DNA of 50,750 bases from Ophiostoma sp. CBS 140.51 (GCA_029298735.1 JANSLP010000247.1:1-50750); one strand, 5' to 3'; counted from the first letter of the stretch, positions 31,283 through 44,500 are shown. The notes: generated by a model not told the origin, from the letters alone. Translations and numbers: made by a program.

Positions 31283-32023
31283 TGTCGCGCTGACGGCCGA
31301 TGGTCGTCTTCTGGTCGGCTTTTTTGTGTGTAGTTGAGAAAGGAGGAGGTGTAGTCGGTAATTGGAGGGTGCACCCAGGAAGTAAGGCTGTTATGTTGAG
31401 TGTTGAACGGTGATCTTTGGTCGTGAAGTTAAAGTTGAATTGAGGAAAGAGCTTCGTTTCGCGACCACTGGAATGCGGAAGGAGTGCTGGAGGTCAGTTG
31501 CTTCCAGCGCCCACGCACGCGGGGTGTGGCTGGAGCTAATTGCCGGGCATGTGGCTGTCTCACTCTGAAGCTGGCCAATCATATGCCTTAGACTGCCCTG
31601 TAATAGTGGACTCGACCGCTGAGAGCGGATCTGGAGCAGCTCACTGGCAGGCGGTGCCAACAGCGGCCGTTAGTGAAGATCGTCAGCGCTTCATGCAAAA
31701 GGAAGGAGGAGCAACCAAAAAAAAAAGACATTTCCTATTTCCTGTGCTCCGTCCTACATCGTGTTCCTGTCAACCGTTTGGCCGTTTTCTCGTCCCCAAC
31801 GCCGCACAGCAGCTCCCCGACGGACACGACATGTTCTGCAAACTCAATTGAAGAACAGCTGTACTCGAAGCCTTGCAATAAAGACCACCGCCGACTATTT
31901 CCCACTCGCGATTCTTCCTCGATTCTCTCGTTTGTTGACTTTCTTGTTGACTTTCGACTTTCGACATTAAAATACCCACCGCTTCACCGATAACAACCAC
32001 CTCTTCTCCAGCTATCTAACAAA
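31283..32023. other. Divergent promoter region, MED7 / ZNF830-like
   Basis: About 740 bp. No gene is seen. A poly-A run lies near 31718-31727. The last 100 bases are a T/C- and CA-rich leader ending in a CTAACAAAATGG start context. Confidence 0.5.
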
Positions 32024-33472
32024 ATGGCCGATGTGCGGGCCCTCCTCCGACAGCAGCGCACGGCGCGACGAATCGACCATCCACACGCCATCTACTCCGA
32101 CTCGGGCAAGCTTTCGTGCGCCGTCTGTCGCGAACAAGTTCGGCCTGAGTCAGCCTGGGACGACCATCTGAGAAGTGCACAACACCGGCAGAAGGTGCGG
32201 GCAGTGCAGGCATTACAGTCACATACGATTGAGGATGCGGAGACGACTGCGGCGCCAACAAACGGCCACGACACAACACATACACAAAAGCGGAGGCACA
32301 GCGAGACAGAAGATGACGGTGATGTCGAGATGGACAGTGATGGGAATGGAGGCAACGAGAACGAGCCTCTGCGCAAGAAGCAGCACCGATCGGCTGAGCC
32401 GGCTTACCTGCCGGCAGGTGTGAAGCCGACCGTCGAAAAGCCGACAATCGAGATCAAGAGCCCCATTGAAGAACCATCACCGCCTCCGGGAAAGGGCCAC
32501 GAGCCGCGGAAGCTGTCCTTGTCGACCACGCCTCAGCTGACACCACCATTGGGCCGCCGCAGCTCGGGGACACCAGCTCAGGGTGTGGAGATGCGTATCC
32601 CGTCGCGACCGGCAACGCCGATTGCCATTAAGGATAGCTTCCTTGGTGGTGGCGGTAGTGGAAGTGGCAGTGGAAGCAACAGCGGTGGCCTGCCCTCGGC
32701 AGCATCGACGCCCAAGATTGCACCATTGGGCCGGTCACCGCTCATCCCACAAGAGGCGCAAGCGACAGCGATCCTACCTGGCGCGGCAGCTGCATTGTCT
32801 GCTTCTGGGCCGCTGAACGACGTTGTGAACGGCTCAAAATCGACAACAAGAACGACGACAACGATCATCGAGGAAGAGGCCGCACCAGGCGTTGCCCAGG
32901 CTGAGATTGACGAGTACGAATGGGCGGCGTTCGAGGCCGAGGTCGTCAATGCGCCGGTACCACCAACCACGGGCGGCATGCGACCCGACATGAACGGCGG
33001 CCTTGTGGCCTCTGCACCAGCCGTTTCAGCAGAGGAGCTCGCAGTGGTTGAGGGCGACGACGAAGAGCGGTCGAAGCGGCGAGAGGCTGAAGAGGCCAAG
33101 CTGGAAGACGAAAAGGAAGAGGCGACGCGGGCGCTCGAAGACGAGTTTGAGGACATGCAGGAGCTCGAGTCGCGCGTGCAGAAGCTCAAGGAGAAACGCG
33201 AACTGTTGCGCAACCAGGCGTCACGACAAGAGCTGCGGCCACGACAGGCGTCGGCCGCGTCGGCAGCTTCAGCGGCAACGCTTGCACCGCCGGCTGTCCT
33301 GGACAGTGATGCAGCCGCTGTACGCCGGCCATCCGCGACCATGATTGACAAGGAGAACATCCGCCAGCAACTGGCTGCCACAGCCGCGAAAGGCCAACCA
33401 GCCGAAGAGTCTGACGATGAGGACGAAGATGACGAGGACGAGGGTGACTGGGACGCGTTCCGGTTCAGATAA
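32024..33472 (+). CDS. C2H2-type zinc finger protein, ZNF830-like
   Basis: A 482-aa intronless protein. The N-terminus ADVRALLRQQRTARRIDHPHAIY and the single zinc finger with C32, C35, H48 and H54 (CAVCREQV...WDDHLRSAQH) match ZNF830/CCDC16 proteins, which are nuclear and linked to pre-mRNA splicing complexes. A low-complexity Ser/Gly/Pro region fills about 140-270. A conserved EIDEYEWAAFEAEV segment (about 287-300) precedes a long charged coiled coil (about 335-405, EERSKRREAEEAKLEDEKEEATRALEDEF). An acidic tail ends DDEDEGDWDAFRFR, typical for the family. The assignment is by domain order and these motifs. Confidence 0.88.
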   Translation: MADVRALLRQQRTARRIDHPHAIYSDSGKLSCAVCREQVRPESAWDDHLRSAQHRQKVRAVQALQSHTIEDAETTAAPTNGHDTTHTQKRRHSETEDDGDVEMDSDGNGGNENEPLRKKQHRSAEPAYLPAGVKPTVEKPTIEIKSPIEEPSPPPGKGHEPRKLSLSTTPQLTPPLGRRSSGTPAQGVEMRIPSRPATPIAIKDSFLGGGGSGSGSGSNSGGLPSAASTPKIAPLGRSPLIPQEAQATAILPGAAAALSASGPLNDVVNGSKSTTRTTTTIIEEEAAPGVAQAEIDEYEWAAFEAEVVNAPVPPTTGGMRPDMNGGLVASAPAVSAEELAVVEGDDEERSKRREAEEAKLEDEKEEATRALEDEFEDMQELESRVQKLKEKRELLRNQASRQELRPRQASAASAASAATLAPPAVLDSDAAAVRRPSATMIDKENIRQQLAATAAKGQPAEESDDEDEDDEDEGDWDAFRFR

Positions 33473-33781
33473 TAGTTGGCGATGTACGGAGTACTTTGTG
33501 CTTTTTTTATTTTTTGTTCTGTTTTTGTTGATACTCATGGATACGGAAACCTGGAGTTACGGACGCAGGGACAACACCTGTCTCGCGCAGTATTTTATTT
33601 ATACAAATCGTGTACGATATAATTATATGGGAGAGTAAAAGGCAAGCATAACGGCGAATTTACAGTCAAATCAAAATCAACACAAAATCAGAAGCAAAAG
33701 CAAACAAGACAAACCCGTACATGAAGCGCCATAATCGTTTCACCGTTATATTTACGTACATCACCAGCCATAGTCTCGCTC
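33473..33781. other. Convergent 3' intergenic region
   Basis: About 310 bp, AT-rich, between the ZNF830-like and F-box gene stop codons. Nothing beyond 3'-end sequence is seen. Confidence 0.5.
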
Positions 33782-35220
33782 TCATGGGTGAGCAGCTTGG
33801 GCTACACCCTCGTTATCGTGGCTTACGCGTTCCCAGAACTTTCGCAATCGCCAGACTTTGCCCACGCCCACACTCTCGTCAAACCGCCGGATCCGCTCGC
33901 TGCGTCGACCAACCTCTCGCTTCCATACGGCGCCGATCCAGTGTCGAAGGCCGTCCTTGAGCCTCTCACGCTCCACGGCCCGCGTTCGTGCTGCCAGTGC
34001 TGGTGCTACATGGCCAATGCCCGGAGCACACTCTGGCGGCAAAACACAACGCTCGACAAGCAGCTGGGCGGGTGGGCGTTGTGCCAGGCGGCGCGACAGG
34101 CGGATAGACACGAGCGAGCGGGCCAGTTTGCGTGACACGACGGTCGTGTTGGTCATAAAGATGTGGCGAGAGATGAGATCGGCCAGCGAGGGCCGCATCG
34201 GCGAGGCAAGCAACGGCGGCAGTGTGGCACGGATCTGGCGACGGCGCAATGTGTGCAAAATTGGCGCCACACAAAGGCAGCGAAAATGATGCGAGGTCTG
34301 AAGGTCAGTAAAAATAAACATGCATGCCTTAATAAGATTCATCAAAACTGGGTGCCTACCCTGGACGTTGCGAGAATGTCGTTGACATCGAGAAAGCCGA
34401 GGATGTGCAACAGAACTTCGTTGGGAAGGTCGTCCAGCGACCAAGGAACAACGATGCCCTGGCTGTCTCGACGCTGCACCTGCACTTGGTGAGCTCTTGT
34501 TGCCGAGGAAGAACGTGACGATGCCCTGACAACAAGTTTACCCTCGCGAGCCGGCGACTGCCGACGAAACTTTGCTGACTTTGCTAGAGATGAAGGTGAT
34601 GGTGGTGAAGGCGACCGCGTGGGCGCTGGTGACATCGATGGCGACCCGAGTGGGCTGCTGCCCACAGGCGGCGTGCTCGCCTTGTTTTCCTCTCCTTCTC
34701 TACCGCTGTTTGCTGCTGCAGCTGCTGCGCCAGCGGTAAGAAGCACAAGCGACTGCGACGATGCTTCGCTGGACAGAGGCGGCGCACAGGCGAGGGAGGA
34801 TGGGGATCCCGTGTGAGGCTGGTCCCGGCTTTGGTCCTGTTGGCTCTGGCGTTGGGTATCATCAATGTCTCGAGTGTTGCCAGCGTTGTCAATGTCGTCT
34901 ATCGACGCAGAAGCGTCCGCCACTACCTCATGTTGCGCTCGTTCAGTCATAGCTTTGGCCGTCACCGTGGTGGCCGTTGCCGTTGACGTAGACGTAGACA
35001 TAGACGTAGATGTTGGCTGTACGTCGTCTAGCTCGACCGGCGGCTGCGGAGCCTCGCTTGCCGGTGGATCTCCTGCATCGTATGTCTCTCCTGCAGAAGA
35101 CACACCTGCATCGTTGCCAGCAAAGCCGTCCGGCGCAACAGGGGCGTGGACGTGGGAGTGGGCGTGGGAACGAAGAATGGGGGTGTGCAAGTCAGGATCC
35201 ATGTTCGTCATGTCCGCCAT
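33782..35220 (-). CDS. F-box protein with two RPEL-like motifs
   Basis: Two exons, 35220-34360 and 34297-33782, give 458 aa. The 62-bp intron has a GTAGGC donor and TCAG acceptor, and the join is DILATSR-TSHHFRCLC inside the F-box. The first 255 residues are low complexity (Ser/Thr/Asp/Ala), with an ST-AT repeat. The F-box lies at about 261-305 (LDDLPNEVLLHILGFLDVNDILATSR) and should bind Skp1 in an SCF ubiquitin ligase. It is followed by RPSLADLISRHIFM (about 322-335) and RPPAQLLVERCVLP (about 361-374), both shaped like RPEL actin-binding motifs (RPxxxEL). The C-terminus is basic (VERERLKDGLRHWIG). I chose ATG 35220 because translation upstream (open to 35493) is unlike coding sequence. A CTGCAG acceptor-like site at about 35240 suggests a 5'-leader intron. 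The substrate is unknown. Confidence 0.85.
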
Positions 35221-37033
35221 GACCTCGAAAGTGGGACTGCAGGTGAAGAGATGAACGATATAATTAATTGATAAAACAATAGAGCAGAACAGACAGACGA
35301 TCACAGGTGAGATGCGTTGTCCTCCCACGCTGCGCAAAACTGTGACGGACAGCAACACCGTACAGCTGCAAGTGCAAGTGGTAAGGTCGGTCGACTGCAG
35401 GCAGACTGCAGCTGATGGGATCTGTGGGGTGCGTGTTGTATGCAATATACGACGTAAAAGGAGGAAGCGAAAAGGCAAGAAATCAATGTACACCGGAAAT
35501 CAGATCAGAATGGAGTCAAATATCAAATAATGAAACAAAAAGACACGAAAAGCAGGCTCGCATGCAGGATGCAAGTTCCATTCAATCGAGGACGGTGCAA
35601 GATGCAAGAGACAATGCAGAAACGATGCAAGTGACGAATGACGTGTATGCTGAGGGGCCGGAGACAGAAACAAGACACAAAAGACGAAAGACGAAAGAAA
35701 AGAGTCAGGGGTCAAGGGGCAATGGGCACGGGGAAGGGGCTCAGAGTCGCCTCATGAGAGCAAGAACAGGCACCGTTCTGACCGTGAGGCAATTTGATAC
35801 AGTTGCAAGATGTGTGCGGGATGTCAGAAAGACGACGAGAAGACGAGAAGGCAAGAAAGCAATGAGGCCAATGGCCAGGCGAGAATCACTAAATCATAAA
35901 AACAAGCTCGACGAGGACGACGAAGATGGCAAATAGAAAATAAGTGCGCGCGAGGGAGAGTGTGAAATGAGGATGGCTGATGGCTCGAAGCACCTCTTTT
36001 CTCAAACGGCAGCCTGGTTCAGGTGGCAGGTGTGGCAGTGGTGTATGTTTGCATCATTCGGCGATCGTTCTTTTGGCTTTCTGGGGCGAGTTTGGGGGAC
36101 GTGTTTGGGGCGCAATGCGGCCTGTGGATGATGCGACGTGATAAGAAAAAGTGGAGTAGGCGCGTTTTGGATGGGAAGATGCGGTCGGTGCAGTCATTCC
36201 ATGATTAGTCATGTGCAGACTCAGGTGACCTTGCAGCGACGAACGGCGCCATTGTTCTCGTTAGCGTGTTTACAGCCTGTACTTCAGCCTAACGGCCGCT
36301 ATGACAGCTATGATACCAATGCGGCTTGAATGGCCATTGAATAATCTGTCCTGCATCTTTTCTCTTGCACGGCATATTTCTCAAGAACAGTATGCATTGG
36401 ACGCCTGACTGTGGAGGCTCCATCCAATGTAAAGGTACTCATTGGGCAGCCATGATCTGTGAAATAACTTGTCCTTCCAGAAGATGGCCAGGTTTCTTGT
36501 TATTGGAGGAACCTTCAGATGCCTTGCAGTTAGGGCCTTGCAGTTTAATTACAGCACCAGCCAATACCTGTTGAGAATTGCTCTTTCCCTCGCCAAAGCC
36601 TTGGAGTGTCTATGCCAATCAGATATTAAGAAAACAGATAAACCGTGAACATCGCAGCCTTCTTCTTTTCGTTGGATTAATAAATATGTGCTTTTGAAAG
36701 TAATATTCTATTTACTGTGCTTGTTCTTGCTTGGTTTCGTTCTTACCATCTCTCGTCTTTCTCGTTGTGGCAAGACGAGTTGGGCAGAATTTAAAAGGTC
36801 ACGGTTGTTTCTTCCCTGTGCTATTTTTGTTACTGTTTTATTTTCCACCTACCATCGGGCAACAAAACGACGTGCGCGGGACACGGAAAACGGAAACAAG
36901 CGGCTGTTGCTAAGGCACTGGTTGCCTTTTCTCCGTGTGAACGGGCTGACGTGTTAGCAGAAAAAGAAAAGAAACGCGAAAAAAAGAGTATTAAAAAGGC
37001 AAAGCATTCCCACATCGTTTTCAATCACATCGG

Positions 37034-37062
37034 CGGGCGGTCGCGTCTATGCGACCGCCTGC
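37034..37062. repeat. GC-rich hairpin in the gene-poor region
   Basis: The arms GGCGGTCGC (37036-37044) and GCGACCGCC (37051-37059) are perfect inverted copies around a 6-base loop. Pairing extends by a G-T and two more pairs (34-35 with 60-61, 33 with 62). It lies about 40 bp downstream of a TATTAAAAAGG stretch. It could be a structured RNA element or a protein-binding palindrome. Confidence 0.5.
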
Positions 37063-37144
37063 ATCTGTCTGCACGCGTTGTCCTGGCCTGACCTCGCCTA
37101 GCCTTGGTCTGCTGTTTGGCTGTTCAGGCGCTGACTTCAGTCAC

Positions 37145-37182
37145 AACTAACCTGTTTCTTTTGAACTAACCTGTTTCTTTTG
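37145..37182. repeat. Perfect 19-bp tandem duplication
   Basis: The unit AACTAACCTGTTTCTTTTG occurs twice with no gap or mismatch (37145-37163 and 37164-37182). Each copy has a CTAAC branch-site-like core followed by a pyrimidine run. A replication-slippage duplication is the simplest reading. Confidence 0.85.
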
Positions 37183-38534
37183 GGGCTGCCTCATCCCGCC
37201 ATATGCGCGTGGGTATCTGTGCCAGTCGGTGTCTGAAGCGAACAGCGCATGCATTGTCTGCCCTCCTCTGATGACCTGGACAGCCATGCCGTCGGGCTCA
37301 CCTAGGTAAAATGACCATAGAATAAATAATACGCAAGAAGGACGTCAGGCTCTGTCCGCCTCGTTTTGCGAGCTTCAACGTCTTGTCATATTTTATATTG
37401 TTTTACAACTCATTTTGTTCCGGTTTTCTCAACTTTCATTTGCTTCAACACACAGCTTTCCAACGCCTGTTTCCAACAGACAACCCCTCTCACATGCCGT
37501 CTCCTCTTCGCTGGCATGTCCGAATCGGGACAGGCCACTCCAACAAATACCCTGGTCCTTAACAGACAGCCGGATATCACTGACTTGATCAGGCAGCAAC
37601 TAACACCGACAGAAGAGGTCCTGCTGTCAAAAATGCAACCACCCACTACAGGATAGCACTAGGACAGGGGGCGATGGAATTGGAAATGACAATGGTTGGG
37701 GGCGGCCTTGCTGAATTGTATCCGTACGTGTACGGCGGCGCACCATCGACTCGGCTCGGTCGTGTCGGCTTCGAGCAGGCTACGACGTACACCTGGCATA
37801 GGTTCCCAAATCGTCCTTGTTGGACATTGGGGGCCAGAAAATTGCCATGTCATAGTCTGCAAAGACGCCTCGTTTTGCGAGATATGGAAAAATCACTGGG
37901 GGAGACGGGGCGATGAAGAGCAACAGGACGAAAAGAGAGACAGTGAGAGAGAGGGGGAGAGAGAAGAGAGACAGCTAAAGACGAGGATCTGCGCTGCCAG
38001 ACAATTAAAAATTACTGACCGAAAATTTCCATTGATACTTTCTAGATTTCGACACAAAATCTATACACGAAGAGTAGTAAAATACTTTACATGATGTCAC
38101 ATACTTTTTTGTCCTATTTCAGTTGTCATTGAAGAAAAGGTCAAGCCTTCTGTTATTTTACCCAATCGTAGCTCTGTTTGCTGAATCGTCCAATAAGTTA
38201 ATTAAAGAGCCTTCCCGGATTGTTGTTTCGTTATTTGACGGCACTGACCTGCCCAATCACAGCAACTGTTAGGGGATACACTTGCTTTTACTGGCCAGGC
38301 CGGCGGGGTATTGAGCCTCTTCCAAATTGCCTTACTCAAACAAATTACACGACAGAGGGCGTGAAATTTCAGTCAAAAGTAAGCCAGATGACATGCTTGT
38401 TGGGTATCAATGATTCTATTTTAATAATTCCGATTCAGTTCTTTTCGTCGAAAAGAAAAACGATCCAGAAAAGTGTCGTTTGAACAATTTGCATTGTTTT
38501 TGTCCGACTGTGTTAGCTCTGTTGTTACTTTTCA

Positions 38535-38565
38535 GGGGCTAACCCTCACACGCGACGGTAGCCCC
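38535..38565. repeat. Inverted repeat GGGGCTA...TAGCCCC
   Basis: Perfect 7-bp arms at 38535-38541 and 38559-38565, with two more G-C pairs after a one-base bulge, enclose a GC-rich loop. It sits in otherwise AT-rich sequence. Function is unknown. Confidence 0.4.
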
Positions 38566-41500
38566 ATAGCGCAAAGTCGGTGAACAGGCCAAATAGCAAA
38601 CGATTTTCTCATCAAATCATTTCGATTAAGTCAAGCGAATTTACTCTTCCTTCCCATTCTATATTTTCCAGCTGTCAGCTCAATTGGTCAGTTTGTGCCT
38701 AACCGCCTGCCGGCCTTGCGAACCGGCCTGTTTGCGCCAGCCTTCCCGCTAAAATGACCTCCTGTTGGCCCCAGGGGCCTGGCCTATTTGACCAGTCTCG
38801 CTCACTTTTTGGTGTATGAACCGGGGACTGAGAAACACTTACACTTTTTTCCCTCAGCATTGAGTGCAAACCACTTCAATGTTTCCAGTCAATTTTTGAA
38901 GGGTTTGTCTAAACTTTGAGCTTGTTTGAAATTCAAGTCGATTTTCGCGTGCATTGTCAGGCTCGCACTTTTGAAAAACACGCTTTGTTATATTTTTGAC
39001 TATATTACAGGCTATTAAATCTTGAAGAGGTCGAAAAAAGTGGGCTGCGTGTTGTGAACTATCCGGGAGCCGGCACGGCCCGTTTTGGAGGCCCGGACAG
39101 GAAAAGTTGCTAGCAAACTTCACGAAATGGCAACCACCCCCGTCGCTCTTTCCCTTGCTACCTCAATTTCCCCTGCTTGAAGGAGCGTGATTGTCCGCTA
39201 AAGCCCAACTAGCAAGGTTTTCCCTGCTTTGACTTCGAAAAAAGGAATACACGATGCAGTCGTTTTTTTATTAATTTTGCTTTCGCAAAAAACTTCACTC
39301 TGAATTCCTACAGGCGGCCAAGTATGGCCGGCAAACTGTGTGTTTATCCAAGGCCATGTGTGATAAGTCATTGACCAATAATGAAAATCCAATAAAAAAT
39401 AAAACAGATTCTTCGGAAGTACAAAAACAAAATACGAGAATGCTCCCAGCATGACTACCAACACGGGCAGAAAAGTAGAAACAGAAAAAGAAACAGAAAC
39501 AAGGTCAAAACACACAGGTGGCCGTCTAAAAAGCGGCCATTGTTTCCCTCCCGCCTGTTCTTACTCCGCCCTCTCCTTTCACAACACAGGTTTGTCTCGC
39601 CCCCTGTCTGCTGATGGAAGAAAGATGAGATAAAGAAGTATGACAATACCTGAAATGGAAGGGCAAAACAAAACATAGACCAAAATCACGATTGCATAGG
39701 CCATCGACTCAACGACCGCTTTGTTTCTAGAACGATCATCCAAAAGATGGGATGCCACACATAACCAGCCATTTTGACTGACTGTACTTCCAGCACATTT
39801 TTGTAGGCCTGAATGCTTGCCGAATGGAACAAAAGTATGCGAAGGTGAGAGCTATGCCAATTCACCCTAACATACCAACCTTGCCCATTCATCATGTCCT
39901 TTTGAACCAGATCCCAGTGTAGGAAGCGTATTGGTGCAATGGCTACCCAAGCTTTTAGCCCTCTCGGTAAGTGCTTCGTTGGCAATACACTGTCTGAGCA
40001 ATATGTTTCCCCTCCCAAAAGCCTCCAATCGGCAATTACGAGGTGGTCTGCAAAGGACGAAAATCATATGAGAGATGGGTAATGCAGTGAGTTTGGATCT
40101 GGACACACAGGAATACGAGCCGCTAGAAAACTTTGGTTTCCTTTCGTCACATGAAGAAAATGTCACTTGGAAGGCTTGGTGCAAAGCGTTTGAACACTCA
40201 TGCTTACGTGAAATTCATCGAGAAAAGTAGAGACTTGGTGAACTTGGTCCTCACTTCTTCAATTAGAGCCATGTTCTCCAGGTATTTATGCCAATTTGAA
40301 AAGAGAAATAATAATGTGCGTACTGCCTATATCCAGAGAGAAGTTCTAGCCTTTAGCTGATCTCGTGTAGTCTTAGATTGTTAGCAATGGACCTCCTCGC
40401 AACCCGACTAAAGTTGACATGAGAATAAGAAGAAACCCAAAAAAGAAAGGAAAGAAAACACATAGCCCGCTGATCCGATCTAGCAGGTAAAAGCAAGCTA
40501 TGACCAATGTCAAAATCCTTTAGGTCCACCAGAGCCTCTAGTCATCGTTTGTTGACCCTCAACCCTCGCTCCTCAACCATCCCCACACACACTTGAGAAA
40601 TGTAAGGCGCCCATACAGACACCACATAAAATAGAGAGACCATTGACAGCCCAGCCAGCACATCATTTCAAGCCGTTCAGAACAGAGAACCAGTGTGAAG
40701 TAGGCTTTCACGGCATACAGACAACCTATTTCTCCCATTCCCCTTCCTCCCTTCCACCCCCATTCTCTCCCCGGCTCTCTCACGCCCCCGGCCCGCCACT
40801 TCCTCGTTGCACATCTCCTCCAACCCAGCGGGCAATTCCCGCGGTTGGTCCATTTTGCTCCTACTCCCCCTGGTCTGACTATGTGCTGGCACGTCTGGAC
40901 TGCGGCTCCCGCACTCTCTTTCCCATGCGTGTGTGTCGCTCTCGGGGCACCTCTATATTTGAATGTTGCATGCCGTGGCACACCTTATGGACCGATGAGG
41001 CGTGCCGAGGAGGGAGCCAGAGCTATTCCCACTGATCAAAAACAGAAATCAGGCGCCATCCAGAAACAAGCACATATAAAAGGCACGAATAATGCGGGAT
41101 GCGCAAAATGAGACAACGTATCAAAGCTGCAGATGGTGTGCATTGCGTCTTGCACATGTCGATAATCCGTCATGACCGCCGCACAAGAACAAAAGAACAC
41201 TCCCTGCTGCATGCACTACATGTTCTGTATACTCTGCACGTAGTCGTGTCAAGGCAGAGGCGAGCAGCGGAGCTGCAACAGTTGCAGACCTACCTGCATG
41301 ATGCCAGTCCAAGGAGGTTCACGAAGTAAAAGAGCCCAGCAACTACTTAAACATTGCCACGTTGTCCTAACCCGCATATCAAGAAGAGCTCTTGCTGCAT
41401 ATGGGGGGACCATGGGGGATGAAGGGTGGGTGAGTTGGATAGGACATGGAGGACGGCACTCCGGTCTATAGAAGGATGTCAAAACTTGGAGGCGTTCAAA

Positions 41501-44500
41501 GCACAAAAGTGCCAAGAAGGGGGCGCCAGCCGCGTTCTGTGGTATTGCCTCCTCCTTCTTGATGTTCTTCTGTCATTGTTATTGTTGCTCCAGGGGGGGG
41601 TTGGGGGCCACGAACAGACGCGGGAGCCAGTATTGTGGCAAAATCAGAAAGGGGGCGAGCCGCTAACCCGCAGATGCAGGATAAACAGGGGTGGCAGATG
41701 GCCGGTAGAGGAAGGAGGAGACGGAGAAGGGGATGACCAAAGAGGTCTGCGGACGTAGCTTGCCATTGAAACTGCGCGATATTTCGATAAACGTCCTCAT
41801 AGCGGTGGTTATTCCCTATGTTTGTAGGCATACATTTGATTTTTGAATCTGTTTAAGGCCATATACATAGCTACTATGTGTTGTTGTACCCTCTACTACC
41901 TAACATCAATATGTAAAGGACATGTAGGAAGGTATTAACCCGAAGGAAACCCAGCCAGACCAAACGGACATCAAAATGTAGCCGTCTTGATTCCGGGTAG
42001 TCCGACGTTCTACGACATCCACATCACGATTTACTTCCATGAATGTTGCCATGACATTCTTGGATGCTTAGATGTCAAAATATACGGCCCCTTTCCTGTA
42101 CGTAGACCAAAAGGGGCTTTTTCAACATGCACACGCCGCTTGTCCCTCAAAGCACACCACACCCTTTACAATGATGTAGGGCCAGACGGAGATAAATACG
42201 GCCAGTGAGACACAGGTCGGTCAGAACTTCTTTGAACTTCACGAACCGGATCAGAAGCCGCGGCTACTGGAACACTCCTTCAGGATGCTGCGGTGTGGAA
42301 AGAGGAAAAATAAAAGCTACGTAGAGGGCAGAAAACAAACATAAAAAGGTAATCTTTTTATTTATTTCACTACACATGCATGTGGTATCCACGAAGCAAT
42401 CTCGTGTGGCGGACATTGCAGGCTGCAAGTTGAGTGTGATGAGATGTGCTGGACAGAAGAAGACAAAAGGGGGATGCTGTGTTGACAGACTCACGGACAC
42501 CCCCCGGCACAAGAGCGTCCCGAATCGGCTCAGCATGTCTCATCTCACACAGTGTACTACCTTCGGATGCGGTCCTTTTTATGTACATGAATTTGATTTA
42601 TTGCTTCTTTTAAGTCGTCTTGCGGAGTGTTTTTCAAAGCTCCGTAACATGTTCGACTGCATGCTCTAGATTGTGCTTTTGCGGATGCAAAAATACTTAA
42701 TTTGATCAAAACCTGTCAAGATACTGTATCTTACTTTCCAAACGCAGAATTACTAGTATAGCACAGTCTTGCGGTTGTGATGTCCAAATAAACTAGCTTC
42801 GATCTCCACGTGAGCAACAGCTGAAGCTGATGATGTAAACAGACACACCAGAAGCATGCACCCCATAACACAGTGGAGCAGCGTCAAAGTCATGTGCTTT
42901 CTCGGCCAAAAAAAATCACAAAATCATCCATGCATGTATTTCGTATCTCGTATGTACGGTGTACAGTCAAAATTACTCTTTGAATATTCGGGGCCGGACC
43001 TGTGGACTCGAGCCGCTACAGGCGCATTTTGTATGCACGTTGCTGGTGATGCGCGGCCGCATTGCTTCCCAGCCGATGCGCTCTTCCGCTCTCTGAGGGC
43101 ATTGCGCGCCAGCACATACTTTTTTGCGATTTGGCCGTTGATAACAGACAGAAATAAAATATAAACTACATGATGCATAACTTACGCTCTTGCGCGGGTG
43201 GAACAGGGTGTGAAAAAAGGTGTGAACAGACCTTGCCCTTGGCAGACTGGAAAAAGAAAGCAGGGAAAATATGCAATTAATTGACAAAATACTCACTGGA
43301 CTAAGCAGCTTTGATTTTCGGCTCCGAAATAGGAAAAAGGATGGGTTGTAAAAATCAAAAGTGCTTTAGACAGCCATGGTAGTTGAAAAAGAAAATAAAA
43401 GAAACAATAGAGCCGTGTAATATCAAAATAAAGGCGTGGTTGAAAGGATTTCCCAAAACGTCGAGACAAGCAAAAAGTGAGGCTGTTATTCTGCTGCATT
43501 ATTTTCTTTAATTATTCCTGTCTTTTTATTCTTTTTATCTAATTCATTTGATAAAATCCAAGGCCTCCTATGGCCTGGTCTGCCATACCACGGCCAAGAC
43601 TAGTACTGCAAACAGGTCTGACGGGGGTGCGGTCGTCTGCATGTGCCGCCCCCGAACCTTAACCCGCAATTGTCCCCAGCAGCCTGAGAATTTTTGACAG
43701 AAGGCTCTGCCCGTTGCGTATGCCGTTACATCCCGCTTGAAAGGAGGAGGATTGCAAAGGGTGATGGATTAGACTGCATGTTCTACAGTCCGGGCCGCCC
43801 ATAACACGTAGGCTGTGCCAATAAGAAGTGGCACTTCCAAATTTCATGATTTTGTAGCATTCTTTTTTTTCGATCACTGGCAATATCTATGTTGCTTCTC
43901 CAACATCATTTTCAAATAATACAGAGACTACTTAAGTAACAAATATCCAAGAAAGCAGTTGGTTTTATGTTGATCGGTGCAGTTATAGCAACAAAACCAG
44001 GAGGCACAATCACAACTGTTGTAGTTGTGCGTAATAGTGGGGAGACTTAAGACGGGTTGGTTCTTTTTTGCCTCGATCAACGTGGCTCCATCGAAATGTG
44101 TGTTGCAACAAGAAAAACCACACATAAGGAGGCAAAAAGAGCAAACATACAAGGCAGTCAGAGTGAAAACACAGAAATCAATCTACAAGATGCTACTTCT
44201 GTTGGAAATTTGACTTTCTGAGTATTGCTTCCTGCTTCCAGTTTTTTTAGCTTTCTGCTTCCTGCCTTTCGTTCTATTTGATTGCTACTCCAACTAGCCA
44301 ACTAACACGCCCCGGTTTCCCCTTTTTACATGCAGTTGCTATTAAGCTGCTGCTGTTTTTTATTTACCGTTTCGTTTCTACACGCCGTGCCTTTTATTTT
44401 CTGTTCCACACCCCCCTTTTACCCTTTGGGGGAGGTATTCACAACGAAACGTCCCCCCTCCCTCCACCCTTTTATTCTGAGTCTTTTGTTTCGTTCCCTT

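Noticed and set aside
37516..37656. 46-codon frame MSESGQATPT...
   Set aside because: It has a plausible leader and start but is too short, with no recognised motif or second exon to support it.
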